A stretch of 64,000 bases of DNA, taken from NCBI GenBank assembly GCA_017483605.1, contig JAFUWG010000041.1, positions 1-64,000 of the forward strand, given 5' to 3'. Numbering within the stretch: position 1 is the stretch's first letter; the number at the start of each line of letters is the position of its first letter. Made by a program: the position numbers and the translations under genes. This document shows, piece after piece, positions 25,122-34,030 of the stretch. The stretch is from Bacteroidaceae bacterium. GTDB taxonomy: Bacteria > Bacteroidota > Bacteroidia > Bacteroidales > Bacteroidaceae. Under the pieces are notes generated by a model, which saw only the letters and a program-made list of their open reading frames with translations, was not told the origin of the DNA and ran no database searches.

Positions 25122-27968
25122 TTACTTCTTTTCTTTATAGTCGGTCAAGTTTTTCACACCCTGAATGTCACGCACTTTCGTCTCGCTATACAGCAAGGAG
25201 CGGAGAGCATCCACCGTGATGGCTGTTTCTGGATGGAAGTCGGCACTAAGCATGTACTGACGCACGGCATCGACGTATGCCCTACCCTCCACGCAGGACG
25301 TGATAGCATCGAAGTCGGTGGTCGAGATGAGCAATTTGCCCTTCCCTACCTTAAACTCCATCAGGATGCCCAACTTGTGGTTACGTTCCACATTATCTAC
25401 GGTCTGGATGAGGGGACGGTAGTCTTTATCCAACGAGTTGAGGATGAGGGGGCGAGAGTTCAAGGCGATGCTCCACCACTGCCAGTCGCTCCTGCCCTCG
25501 GTGGGGAAGTGGTCGAAAAGTGGGTGGGTGGGATTCATCAACATGCCGAGTGTGCCTGGCGAGACAGGCTTGTTGTTGTTCTCGCTGATGGTCTTGAACA
25601 TGGCATAATTCCAATAGTCAGGGGTGAAGAGTCCACCCACACTCTGTTTCTCGATGCTGGCATGACGAGGCGAGAGCAGCACCGACTTGCCTTGCTGCAA
25701 GGCTTTAAGGGTCGGTGCATCGAGCGTGTCTGCCACCACCAGTTCTGGATTCATGGCAAGGAGTCTGTACACCCACAACTTATAATAATTATGGTATTCC
25801 CCAGTCTTCAAGTCCAGACGAAGTTGCGTAGATTGCTGGATGTCGCTGAGTGGCAGGGTGATACTGCCCACCGTCGCCACATCACCTTGCCACACATCCA
25901 CATAGTCCTCTTCGCCCGAACGGCTGAAAAGGTCGGTGCGGTGGCCTTCTTCGTCCACGCTATAGAGTTCCCACGAGAGGGGCTTGTGGTAGTCGTCTTC
26001 GGTGTAATTGCTGATGGCGAGATCCACCCTGAGCGTGTCGAGGGCGTTCCAGCAATAAGTGTCCATGCGTGCCAACGGAACGACCGGTGCGTTCCATCCT
26101 CGGAAATCATCAGGAGTGACCAGTCCTTTGCTGTCCATGAAGGCATCGAGAATGCCGCAGAGAGCACTTCCCTGCCCCGGATAGTCCTTGAGGTCAAGCA
26201 GTTGATAGCCACCGAAGCCAGGGGTGCGGAGACAATACTCCATGTCTGCCTTGTAGCAATCGACCGCCCATGTGCCGGTTGACCAGTGGAAGAGGTCAAT
26301 CATTGGGGTCAGCCCGTTCTCTTGCAGGCGGTCGCGGAAGATTTCGAGGTTGTAGGGATAGAGTACCCCTGTGTATTTCGGAATCTCCTTGTAGTCGGGA
26401 TAAATCTGGAACTGGCAAGTCTCATGGCTCACGATGGGCACAGGAGAGAGCGGCACGACGTTGCTGAAGTCTGCACGAGTCGTCGGGCGGTTCCAGTTGA
26501 GGATGCCCCCGTGGTCGGCATCGGCAAAGGAGAAGGAGGTGCGGGCATGAGTGGAGAAGCCGTCGCCACCACCCACACGGCACGTGATGTAAAAGTCTTC
26601 GGCAGGCTCGCCATCTGCCGTTTTTTTCGGTCCCTTCCAGCCGAGGTCGTTGTTGCTGCCCTGACTATACAGATGACGTGGGTCTTTCTTTCGGAAGTTG
26701 TCGAGCCACTGTGCCATCATGTCGTTGTCGCCCCACAGTTCGTTGCCTAAGCCAAGTCCCATGAACGAAGGATGGTCGCCCAGAAAGTCAAGCAGGGTGA
26801 AGGCTTCGTTGCCAAGAAACTTGTTTTGTTCCACAGTGGTGGAGTCGATGGTACCCCACAGGGGAAGTTCCGTATGCAGGTAGATGCCCAACTCGTCCGC
26901 CGCAATGAAAGCCGCCTCGGTCGGTGTGTAAGAATGGAAACGATAGTGGTTGATGCCATACTGCTTGGCGATGATGAAGACACGCCGCCACTCGTCAACC
27001 GAGGTGGGGCAGTAGGCGGTCAACGGAAACACACATCCATCGTGAGTGCCACGCAAAAACGTCTTGTTGCCGTTGATGGTGAACTGCGTGCCTTCGGTCG
27101 CAAATTTCCTCATGCCGAAGGTCTTGGCAACACTATCCGTCGCGGTCTTGCTGCTCACGGTTGCCGCCAGCGTGTAGAGGTCGGGGTGAAACTCGCTCCA
27201 GAGGTGAGGATTCTCGCCCATGTCCATCGTCAGTTCCACGGTGTTGAGCGTAGCGTTAAGTTTCACCTTTTTCTTGATGGTTACCAAGCGTTTGTCCTCG
27301 TCATCAAAAGCCGTTCGCGACAGCGTAACGATACGGCTGCCGGGCTTTTCCGTCGTGAATATCTCCAGCCTTACCTTCACCTCGTTCATGTCCACGTCGG
27401 GATATATCTGCATCTTGCGGATATAGGTGGTGGGCATAGAAACCAGTTCCATCCGTCCCAAAATGCCGTTCCAGTTGGTTTGTGTGGCATCCGTCCATGC
27501 GTGAGAGCCGTGAACCCCGTCGGGCACACTTCCCTCGGTGTTGTCCACCTCAATGCGGATGTGGTGCTTGCCTGGCGTCACATTGTCGGGCAGCGTGTAA
27601 TGATGAGGGGCATACAGATGGGTCAACACGCCAACTTCCTCATCGTCCCACCACAACGTCGTTTTCTTCGTGCGTTCCAAATCGAGGAACATCATCCGTC
27701 CTCGACCCGTCATGTCGGCAGGGATGTCCACATCACGTTCATACACAACCTTGCCCACGTAGGGATAAAGTCGAGTCAACTGAGTGGTCACGTTGGTCGG
27801 GTGTTCGCCCGTACCCAAGTGGTTCTCGTCAGTAGTACCTGGCAGACGGCATTCGCCCAGCGACGACTGCCACACGCCCGACAAATCCAACGTCTGTCGT
27901 TGGGCGGCGACATGCAGCACACCCCACATCAAGAGGCTGCAGCATATTATTGTACATCTCAGTTTCAT
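25122..27968 (-). CDS. Large GH2-superfamily glycosidase
   Basis: 948 residues from the ATG at 27968 (MKLRCTIICC), chosen because it starts a clear signal peptide (1-22) and lies 30 bp from a promoter box; 34 further codons upstream are open but would overlap that promoter. The sugar-binding domain starts at LDLSGVWQSSLGEC, Ig-like domains follow, and the barrel has LRGTHDGCVFPLT, the acid/base Glu in GLGNELWGD and a candidate nucleophile Glu in IVSHETCQFQIYPD. Several beta domains make up the C-terminal 300 residues. It belongs to a divergent Bacteroidetes GH2 branch. With the mannanase downstream, beta-mannosidase or beta-galactosidase activity is possible but unproven. First gene of the operon. 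Confidence 0.82.
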   Translation of the reverse strand: MKLRCTIICCSLLMWGVLHVAAQRQTLDLSGVWQSSLGECRLPGTTDENHLGTGEHPTNVTTQLTRLYPYVGKVVYERDVDIPADMTGRGRMMFLDLERTKKTTLWWDDEEVGVLTHLYAPHHYTLPDNVTPGKHHIRIEVDNTEGSVPDGVHGSHAWTDATQTNWNGILGRMELVSMPTTYIRKMQIYPDVDMNEVKVRLEIFTTEKPGSRIVTLSRTAFDDEDKRLVTIKKKVKLNATLNTVELTMDMGENPHLWSEFHPDLYTLAATVSSKTATDSVAKTFGMRKFATEGTQFTINGNKTFLRGTHDGCVFPLTAYCPTSVDEWRRVFIIAKQYGINHYRFHSYTPTEAAFIAADELGIYLHTELPLWGTIDSTTVEQNKFLGNEAFTLLDFLGDHPSFMGLGLGNELWGDNDMMAQWLDNFRKKDPRHLYSQGSNNDLGWKGPKKTADGEPAEDFYITCRVGGGDGFSTHARTSFSFADADHGGILNWNRPTTRADFSNVVPLSPVPIVSHETCQFQIYPDYKEIPKYTGVLYPYNLEIFRDRLQENGLTPMIDLFHWSTGTWAVDCYKADMEYCLRTPGFGGYQLLDLKDYPGQGSALCGILDAFMDSKGLVTPDDFRGWNAPVVPLARMDTYCWNALDTLRVDLAISNYTEDDYHKPLSWELYSVDEEGHRTDLFSRSGEEDYVDVWQGDVATVGSITLPLSDIQQSTQLRLDLKTGEYHNYYKLWVYRLLAMNPELVVADTLDAPTLKALQQGKSVLLSPRHASIEKQSVGGLFTPDYWNYAMFKTISENNNKPVSPGTLGMLMNPTHPLFDHFPTEGRSDWQWWSIALNSRPLILNSLDKDYRPLIQTVDNVERNHKLGILMEFKVGKGKLLISTTDFDAITSCVEGRAYVDAVRQYMLSADFHPETAITVDALRSLLYSETKVRDIQGVKNLTDYKEKK

Positions 27969-27997
27969 GTTCACGGTATTCAGAGGGTTTCCGTGTG

Positions 27998-28005
27998 CAA
28001 ATATA
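27998..28005 (-). promoter_or_regulatory. -7 promoter element of the mannan-type operon
   Basis: Minus strand TATATTTG matching TAnnTTTG, 30 bp before the GH2 start codon. The six genes down to GH94 have gaps of only 2-42 bp and no other convincing box. Confidence 0.6.
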
Positions 28006-28048
28006 AGGAAAAGTCTCAAAAAAAGCCTTTCTTTTTCGACATTTTTTG

Positions 28049-28056
28049 TAACTTTG
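28049..28056 (+). promoter_or_regulatory. -7 promoter element of the BtuF/BtuC-type genes
   Basis: TAACTTTG matching TAnnTTTG, about 40 bp upstream of the lipoprotein start at 28097 and divergent from the 27998 box. I see no cobalamin riboswitch in this short leader. Confidence 0.55.
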
Positions 28057-28096
28057 TGGGTCAATATCAAGGATTCGCTAAAAAAAGGAAAGATTT

Positions 28097-29272
28097 ATGC
28101 GGAAGATTTCAAGTTTACAAACCATTCTTTGGCTTTTGCCAACAGTTGTCATGAGTCTGTTGCTGCTCTCTTGCCAACAGTCCAAAACACCATCGTCATC
28201 CACCGCCACAGAGCAGGCGGCTGATTCGGCAGAGCAAGTCACGCTGAAATATGCCAAAGGCTTCACCGTCAAGACCCTCGCAGGCGGCGTGCGGCTCGTC
28301 GATGTCGCCGACCCTCAGAAGGACAAAGACAAGATGCCCGTGAGTTACCACTTTGCCTTGGTGCCGAGGGGTGCCGATGTGACGGTGCCCGACAACTACA
28401 CGAGGGTGGAAGTGCCCTTGCAGCGTACCATCGTCATGACCATGCTGCAACTCTCCAACTTCACCGCCCTTGATGCCCACGACGTGGTGAAGGGCATCAC
28501 CGGCACGAAAAACCTCTACAATCAGGACATCCTTCGCCGCGTAAAGGAAGGCAGCATCGTGAAAATCGGCATGGAGGGAAACTTCGACACCGAACTGATT
28601 CTGGCAGCCCATCCCGATGTCATCTTCATCTCGCCTTTCAAACGCGGTGGCTACGATGCCATCAAGGAGACGGGCATCCTCTTGGTGCCCCACCTCGGCT
28701 ACAAGGAACTTGACCCGCTCGGACAGGCTGAATGGGTGAAATACGTCGGCTTGTTCCTCGGCAAAGAAAAAGAAGCCAACGAGGTGTTCGATGGCATTGA
28801 GAAACGCTACAACGAAGCGAAGAAACTGGCTGCCGACACCCCAACCCGCCCCACCGTCTTCAGCGGCGAGATGCACGGCGGCAACTGGTTTGCCGTGGGC
28901 GGCAAGAATCACTTGGCACAGATTTTCCGCGATGCCGGTGCCGACTACATCATGAAGGACGACAACACCGGCGGCGTGCCTATCGAATACGAGCAGATGT
29001 ATGCCACGGCAGCCAATGCCGACTATTGGCGTATCCTCAACAGTTTCCCCGGCGATTTCTCCTACGACGCCCTGAAAGCCTCCGAACCCCGCAATGCCCT
29101 GTTCAAAGCGTTCAAGGAGCGGCACGTCATCTACTGCAACATGAAGCAGACCCCCTACTACGAGACTTCGCCCGTCGAGCCTGACGTGGTGCTCACCGAC
29201 CTCATCGCCATCTTCCATCCCGAGGTGATGCCAGCCGACTATGTGCCACGTTATTACCGACTCCTGAAATGA
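28097..29272 (+). CDS. ABC transporter substrate-binding lipoprotein (BtuF/FecB type)
   Basis: 391 residues with a lipoprotein signal ending LLLLSC (Cys26). The rest is a cluster A-II periplasmic binding protein: two lobes joined by a long helix (about 235-255, YVGLFLGKEKEANEVFDGIEK), the kind that binds cobalamin, haem or siderophores. The local context of cobalamin genes favours a corrinoid, but the sequence alone does not separate this from ferric siderophore or haem binding. Its TGA overlaps the ATG of the permease by four bases, so the two are translationally coupled. The usual ATPase gene does not follow. Confidence 0.85.
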   Translation: MRKISSLQTILWLLPTVVMSLLLLSCQQSKTPSSSTATEQAADSAEQVTLKYAKGFTVKTLAGGVRLVDVADPQKDKDKMPVSYHFALVPRGADVTVPDNYTRVEVPLQRTIVMTMLQLSNFTALDAHDVVKGITGTKNLYNQDILRRVKEGSIVKIGMEGNFDTELILAAHPDVIFISPFKRGGYDAIKETGILLVPHLGYKELDPLGQAEWVKYVGLFLGKEKEANEVFDGIEKRYNEAKKLAADTPTRPTVFSGEMHGGNWFAVGGKNHLAQIFRDAGADYIMKDDNTGGVPIEYEQMYATAANADYWRILNSFPGDFSYDALKASEPRNALFKAFKERHVIYCNMKQTPYYETSPVEPDVVLTDLIAIFHPEVMPADYVPRYYRLLK

Positions 29273-30324
29273 AACGCTTTTACGTCCCCAAGTTCATCCT
29301 GCTCCTTTTGAGCATCCTCGTCTTCTTTGTGCTCAACCTCCTGTTGGGCACGGTGAAGATTCCGCTCGATGCCATTCTGGCGATTCTGATGGGTGGTTCC
29401 ATCGCCGACACACCTGCCGAGCAGCAGGTCATCTGGTCCAACATCATCTGGAGTTCCCGTGTGCCTCAAGCCCTCACCGCCACGGTGGCAGGTGCAGGCT
29501 TGGCGGTGAGCGGTTTGCAGATGCAGACCGTCTTCCGCAATCCCCTGGCAGGCCCCTCCGTCTTGGGCATTTCCAACGGTGCCTCCCTCGGCGTTGCCTT
29601 TGTGGTGTTGCTGTCGGGGTCGTTAGGCGGTGTGGCACTGAGCCGATTGGGCTATATGGGCGATGTCGCCATGTCCATCGCTGCCATCGTCGGTGCTTTG
29701 GCGGTCATGGGGTTGATTCTGTTCGTATCCCAACGTGTGAAAGGAAACGTGACCCTGCTCATCATCGGCGTGATGATTGGCTACCTTGCCAATGCCGTCA
29801 TCGGTGTGCTCAAGTTCTTTTCGGCTGAGGAGGACATCAAGGCATACGTGGTGTGGGGACTTGGATCCTTCGCTCGCGTCAGCGGCGACCAGATGGTGCT
29901 TTTCGTGATACTCATGGCGGTGTTGCTCCCCCTGAGCATGTTGCTGGTCAAGCCCATGAACCTGCTGCTCTTGGGCGACTATTATGCCCTCAATTTGGGA
30001 CTGAACCTTCGCCGTGCCCGACTGCTCGTCATCGGCTCCAGCGGCATCCTTGTCGCCATCGTCACCGCCTATTGCGGACCCATCATGTTCATCGGACTGG
30101 CGGTGCCTCACCTCTGCCGTGCCCTTTTCCGCACAGCCGACCACCGCATCCTCATGCCCGCCACCATGCTGGTCGGTGCCAGCCTTGCCCTGCTGTGCAA
30201 TCTCGTTGCCCGAATGCCAGGGTTTGAAGGTGCCTTGCCCGTCAATTCGGTCACGGCACTCATCGGCGCACCCATCATCGCCAGCGTGTTGTTCAGCAGG
30301 CGGAATGACGACATGAGAGAATAA
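29269..30324 (+). CDS. FecCD/BtuC-family ABC transporter permease
   Basis: 351 residues, about ten membrane helices. The family motifs are present: RVPQALTATVAGAGLAVSG near residue 65, then QTVFRNPLAGPSVLGISNGA, the PIMFIGLAVPHLCRALF coupling region and an ending at SVLFSRRNDDMRE. It forms the membrane pore with the binding protein encoded just upstream (4-base overlap). Corrinoid import is the best guess from context. A palindromic terminator element and a convergent cbi gene follow directly, so BtuD-type ATPase must be supplied from elsewhere in the genome. Confidence 0.9.
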   Translation: MKRFYVPKFILLLLSILVFFVLNLLLGTVKIPLDAILAILMGGSIADTPAEQQVIWSNIIWSSRVPQALTATVAGAGLAVSGLQMQTVFRNPLAGPSVLGISNGASLGVAFVVLLSGSLGGVALSRLGYMGDVAMSIAAIVGALAVMGLILFVSQRVKGNVTLLIIGVMIGYLANAVIGVLKFFSAEEDIKAYVVWGLGSFARVSGDQMVLFVILMAVLLPLSMLLVKPMNLLLLGDYYALNLGLNLRRARLLVIGSSGILVAIVTAYCGPIMFIGLAVPHLCRALFRTADHRILMPATMLVGASLALLCNLVARMPGFEGALPVNSVTALIGAPIIASVLFSRRNDDMRE

Positions 30325-30337
30325 GGGAAAAAGCGGA

Positions 30338-30396
30338 GTGCCCCACATCGAGGAGCCGATGTGCCCCACATCGGTCGGGCGGAGTGCCCCACATCG
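30338..30396. repeat. Three direct copies of GTGCCCCACATCG
   Basis: Copies at 30338-30350, 30361-30373 and 30384-30396. The first and third are each preceded by GCGGA, the middle one forms a palindrome with the preceding GCCGAT. They lie between the permease stop and the terminator palindrome. Confidence 0.7.
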
Positions 30397-30401
30397 TTTA
30401 G

Positions 30402-30470
30402 GCGTACCCCTCGGGTACGATGTGCCGTACCCGAGGGGTACGCTTTATCGGAGTCGAGGGGTACGCCTTT
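30402..30470. terminator. Palindrome shared with 6041-6078, between convergent genes
   Basis: A perfect hairpin at 30402-30442 (stem GCGTACCCCTCGGGTAC, loop GATGTGCC) has the same core and loop as 6041-6078. It is followed by a third GAGGGGTACGC arm at 30456-30466 and a T-run, the stop of the CbiJ-CbiD gene lying just beyond. It can end transcription from both sides. Confidence 0.7.
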
Positions 30471-32264
30471 TTAGTGTGCTGTCGTGTGCGTGTGACCTTC
30501 GTCGTCAATCAGCAGAATCGTCAACGGATGATGGGGCATCAGCGGTTGACAATGTCGGTGACAATGCTGAATGACGGCGTGACAGAACGCTTCCAGATGC
30601 GGTGCAGGAATCAGTTGCCACAGTTCGCGGGCAAGCGTGATGCTTTCGGCTTTTCGGATGATGTCTTCAGGACAAGATGCCTCTCGCAACAGGCTGATGA
30701 TGAACGACTTGTTCATCACTACTTTCTTGCTGTGCGTGTCCAGATGCCCCTCTGCCAACTTCACCGCCTTCCCCAACATGATGCCGAGTGTCACCTCCCC
30801 GTGCCACCCTTTGTCGTGGTGAAGTTCTTCCACCATCTTGAGCGTCTCGCCAATGGCATTGCCGTATTCGACAAACGCCTGAGGGGGCAAATCGGGTGCC
30901 ATGCGACGAAGTGCCGCCTCGCTTTTGGCACCGCTGTGGACGACGATGCGAGGACTGCCGCTTGCCATCGCCACGGTCATGCACTTGCGGATGCTCTCGA
31001 TGAAAGCCGCCTCGGAGAAGGGTTTCACAATGCCCGACACACCGATGATGCTGATGCCGCCCGTGATGCCCAGACGGGGGTTGAAGGTCTTTCGGGCAAT
31101 CTCTTCGCCCTGGGGGACGGAGAGGGTGACCGTGAAGGGGGTGCCGAATCCTTGCAGGTTGCGGACAATCATCTGGCGGGGCGACAGGTTGATGGCTGGT
31201 TCGCCCACGGGATAGTCGAAGCCGGGCAGGGTGAATCGGCCTACACCTATGCCACCCTTGATGTCAAAACGGGTGGCGGGAGCGACAGATGCTCGGACTT
31301 CGATGCCATCAGTCACATCGGGGTCGTCGCCTGCCTGCTTGACGACGGAGGCATAGCCGTCGCCATACTGCACCGGCACCATGATGGTTTCGCCGTTTGG
31401 CAAAACGACAGGCACTTCGCCAGGTGTCTCGCCCTTCAGCAGTCGGGTGGCGGCGGCGACGGCGGCGGCTGTGGCACACGTGCCGGTTGTCCATCCGCTG
31501 TGGAGGGGGAAAAAGTCGGGAAGGAGTTTTTCGACCATCAAACGAAGCCCGTGTTCGCCGTTCACTCGGTGGAACATGGCGGGTGTGGGCGGTCTTTTGA
31601 TGGCGAAGACCGAGATGCCCAAGACTTTCGCTGCTTCCACCTTTTCGGTGAAACCACCTGTTTCGCCGCTCTCTTTCAAGAGGATGGCATCGGGCTTCAG
31701 TTCTTGCAAAATCGTTCTTTCGTCCTCCCCTTCGTGATAGTAGCATAATTGCTCGTCGGTCGCCCCTTGCTGATGGGCAAGCCGGATGGAACTTTCCCGC
31801 GGGAGGATGCGATAAAAGACCTTCACGCCCTCCGCTTCGAGGGGCTTGAGAGTGGCGATGCTCTGCACGCCTGTGGTGGCAAGAAGGGTGAAGCCCTGTC
31901 CCCCAAGGGGGAGGTTGTTCTGCAGGTCGGCATAACCGTCGAGCCAATGAATGGACGGGTCGCGGGGAGGGAAGATGCGTTCAAAACGGATGGCGGGCAG
32001 ATGCAGCCTTTCGGCGACAAGGGCCACCGTCTGATGCAACACTTGGGCAAAGGGATGGGCGGCATCTACGAGCAGTTGGATGGCGTGACGCTGGCAAAAG
32101 AGGGTCATGGCGGTTTCGTCCATCGCCCCATCCACACGGATGCCGTGGTGGAGCACCATGTCCTGCTCCCCCGTCTTCGTGCTGTAGTAGAAGGGCGTTC
32201 CTGCCTCTTCCAACTCAGCCACCGCTTTACGCCCTTCGGTCGTGCCTCCCAATACGAGTATCAT
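30471..32264 (-). CDS. cbiJ-cbiD: Fused cobalt-precorrin-6A reductase (CbiJ) and cobalt-precorrin-5B methyltransferase (CbiD)
   Basis: 597 residues, cytoplasmic. Residues 1-250 are CbiJ/CobK: nucleotide-binding start MILVLGGTTEGRKAVAEL, then VDAAHPFA and the AIKRPP block. Residues about 255-560 are CbiD: GWTTGTCATAAAVAAATRL, then NPRLGITGGISIIGVSG and IVVHSGAKSEAALR. CbiD performs C1 methylation and ring-contraction chemistry, CbiJ reduces precorrin-6A, both in the anaerobic corrin-ring pathway. The last 40 residues are unusually rich in His and Cys (CHAVIQHCHRHC ... HTHTTAH). Its ATG overlaps the stop of the CbiG-CbiF gene by four bases. Confidence 0.93.
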   Translation of the reverse strand: MILVLGGTTEGRKAVAELEEAGTPFYYSTKTGEQDMVLHHGIRVDGAMDETAMTLFCQRHAIQLLVDAAHPFAQVLHQTVALVAERLHLPAIRFERIFPPRDPSIHWLDGYADLQNNLPLGGQGFTLLATTGVQSIATLKPLEAEGVKVFYRILPRESSIRLAHQQGATDEQLCYYHEGEDERTILQELKPDAILLKESGETGGFTEKVEAAKVLGISVFAIKRPPTPAMFHRVNGEHGLRLMVEKLLPDFFPLHSGWTTGTCATAAAVAAATRLLKGETPGEVPVVLPNGETIMVPVQYGDGYASVVKQAGDDPDVTDGIEVRASVAPATRFDIKGGIGVGRFTLPGFDYPVGEPAINLSPRQMIVRNLQGFGTPFTVTLSVPQGEEIARKTFNPRLGITGGISIIGVSGIVKPFSEAAFIESIRKCMTVAMASGSPRIVVHSGAKSEAALRRMAPDLPPQAFVEYGNAIGETLKMVEELHHDKGWHGEVTLGIMLGKAVKLAEGHLDTHSKKVVMNKSFIISLLREASCPEDIIRKAESITLARELWQLIPAPHLEAFCHAVIQHCHRHCQPLMPHHPLTILLIDDEGHTHTTAH

Positions 32265-34030
32265 CGGTCGCCCTTTCTGAACAAGTGGGTAAAATGTTTT
32301 GAATAAAGTTCGGAAAGACCTTTTCGGTTGTCAATCGCTTCGCCCACCACGAGCATGGTGGTGAGGGTCAGGTGGTTGTCGTGTACGATGCTGGCAAGGT
32401 CTTTCAATTGACCCCGATAGACGCGTTGGTCGGGCCATGTCAGGTGGTAGCAGGCGGCAACGGGCGTGTCTTCGGGATATTCCATCAGCAACTCCCTCTG
32501 TACATCATCGACGATGGCGGCACTGAGGAAGATGCACATGGTCGATTGGCTGCGGGCAAGGAGGTGGAGTTGCTCCTTTTCGGGCATGGGGGTGCGACCT
32601 TCGCCACGGGTGAGGATGATGGTCTGTGTGCGTTCGGGGATGGTGAACTGGCTACGGAGTTCGGCAGCGGCGGCAAGGAAGGAAGAGATGCCGGGGGTGA
32701 TGTGGTAGGACATCTGGTGGCGGTCGAAGAAAGCCATCTGCTCTTGGATGGCACCGAAGATGCAGGGGTCACCCGTGTGGAGACGAACGATGAACTTGCC
32801 TCGGTCGTAAAAGTCTTTCATCAGTTCACATTGTTCCTCCAACGCCATAGAGGCTGAAGAACGCACCACGGCACCCGACTTCGCACAGAGCGTCAACTCG
32901 CGAGGCACCAGACTTCCGGCATACAGGATGAGGTCGGCACGTTCGAGCATCTGCCTGCCCCGCACACTGACAAGGTCGGGGTCGCCAGGGCCTGCACCCA
33001 CTATCTCGATGTGCCCTTCACGCAAGTAGCGGCGGTCGATGGCGACGGCAAGCGTGTAGTCTTTCTCCGTTCCTTTCTGCTTGGGGATGAGGAGTTTGCC
33101 GCTGTTCGTCGCCACGAGGGCGGCGGCCTCGCTCACGCTGGGTGTGCCGACATGCTTGGCAACGGTATCGCTGGGCGTGGGCACCTCCACTTCGCCGAGT
33201 TGTTCCGAGGTAAAGAACACGACCTCTTTGCCCTGTTCCTGCAATGCCTTCACCACGGGCTCGTCCGCCTTCACGTCGATGGTGGCATAGCGGCGAACGG
33301 CATCTGGGGAGAAGCCGTTGGTCAGCAAATGCTGCCGGAAATCGGCAAGAATGCCTTCCACACGCCCTGCCTGATGAGCCAAGCCGATGCCGAGGGTGAG
33401 GACCGGAGGAACGTATTGAACGGCTGTGACTCCTTGCAGTTGCTGCACACGGGGCGAAACCAGAATGGCGAGTCGGAAACGTTCGGGCGTGATGTCCTCG
33501 ATGTGACGCACAAGGGTCACATGGGCAGGAAGGGTTCGCTCCAGCGTGTCGGTGCCTTCGTCGCGAATGTCGAGCCACAATGCGGTGGGTTCGCCATTGA
33601 CAAAGGCGGTGATGGGTGTGTTCAGGTCGTTGCCCGTGAGGCAAGTCCAACCGAACCGCTGAGCCAGCGTGTCGAGTGCCCAAAGACCCGTGTTGTCGCT
33701 TTGCGTGGTGATGACAGGTGCGGCTCCGAGGGCAGAGGCGACGATTTTCGTCAGGTCGTTGGCACCGCCGACATGCCCCGACAGCACCGAGATGGCGTGC
33801 CGACATGCCGTGTCAACACACACGACGGCAGGGTCGGTATGCTTGTCCTCCACCAACGAGGCGATGGTGCGGATGCAGATGCCGAGGGCACCGATGAAGA
33901 TAAAGGCATCAAAGTCGTGCCAATGGGCAGCCACGTCTTGACGGGTGATATGTTCGGCTTTCAGTTCCCCGCGAAGAATCGCAGCGGGCTTTACGCCTGC
34001 TTCGCCGATGGGGATGAGGGCAATTCGCAT
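32261..34030 (-). CDS. cbiG-cbiF: Fused cobalt-precorrin-5A hydrolase (CbiG) and cobalt-precorrin-4 methyltransferase (CbiF)
   Basis: 589 residues. Residues 1-335 are CbiG: FIGALGICIRTIASLVEDK, then VCVDTACRHAISVLSGHVGG, a middle domain, and the C-terminal ALVATNSGKLLIPKQK. Residues about 342-585 are CbiF/CobM: IEIVGAGPGDPDLVSVRG, LHTGDPCIFGAI and ILTRGEGRTPMPEKE, the SAM-binding precorrin methyltransferase motifs. CbiF methylates C11, and CbiG then opens the delta-lactone and releases acetaldehyde, so the fusion joins successive steps. The start overlaps the end of the CbiE-CbiT gene by 40 bp. Confidence 0.93.
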   Translation of the reverse strand: MRIALIPIGEAGVKPAAILRGELKAEHITRQDVAAHWHDFDAFIFIGALGICIRTIASLVEDKHTDPAVVCVDTACRHAISVLSGHVGGANDLTKIVASALGAAPVITTQSDNTGLWALDTLAQRFGWTCLTGNDLNTPITAFVNGEPTALWLDIRDEGTDTLERTLPAHVTLVRHIEDITPERFRLAILVSPRVQQLQGVTAVQYVPPVLTLGIGLAHQAGRVEGILADFRQHLLTNGFSPDAVRRYATIDVKADEPVVKALQEQGKEVVFFTSEQLGEVEVPTPSDTVAKHVGTPSVSEAAALVATNSGKLLIPKQKGTEKDYTLAVAIDRRYLREGHIEIVGAGPGDPDLVSVRGRQMLERADLILYAGSLVPRELTLCAKSGAVVRSSASMALEEQCELMKDFYDRGKFIVRLHTGDPCIFGAIQEQMAFFDRHQMSYHITPGISSFLAAAAELRSQFTIPERTQTIILTRGEGRTPMPEKEQLHLLARSQSTMCIFLSAAIVDDVQRELLMEYPEDTPVAACYHLTWPDQRVYRGQLKDLASIVHDNHLTLTTMLVVGEAIDNRKGLSELYSKHFTHLFRKGDR

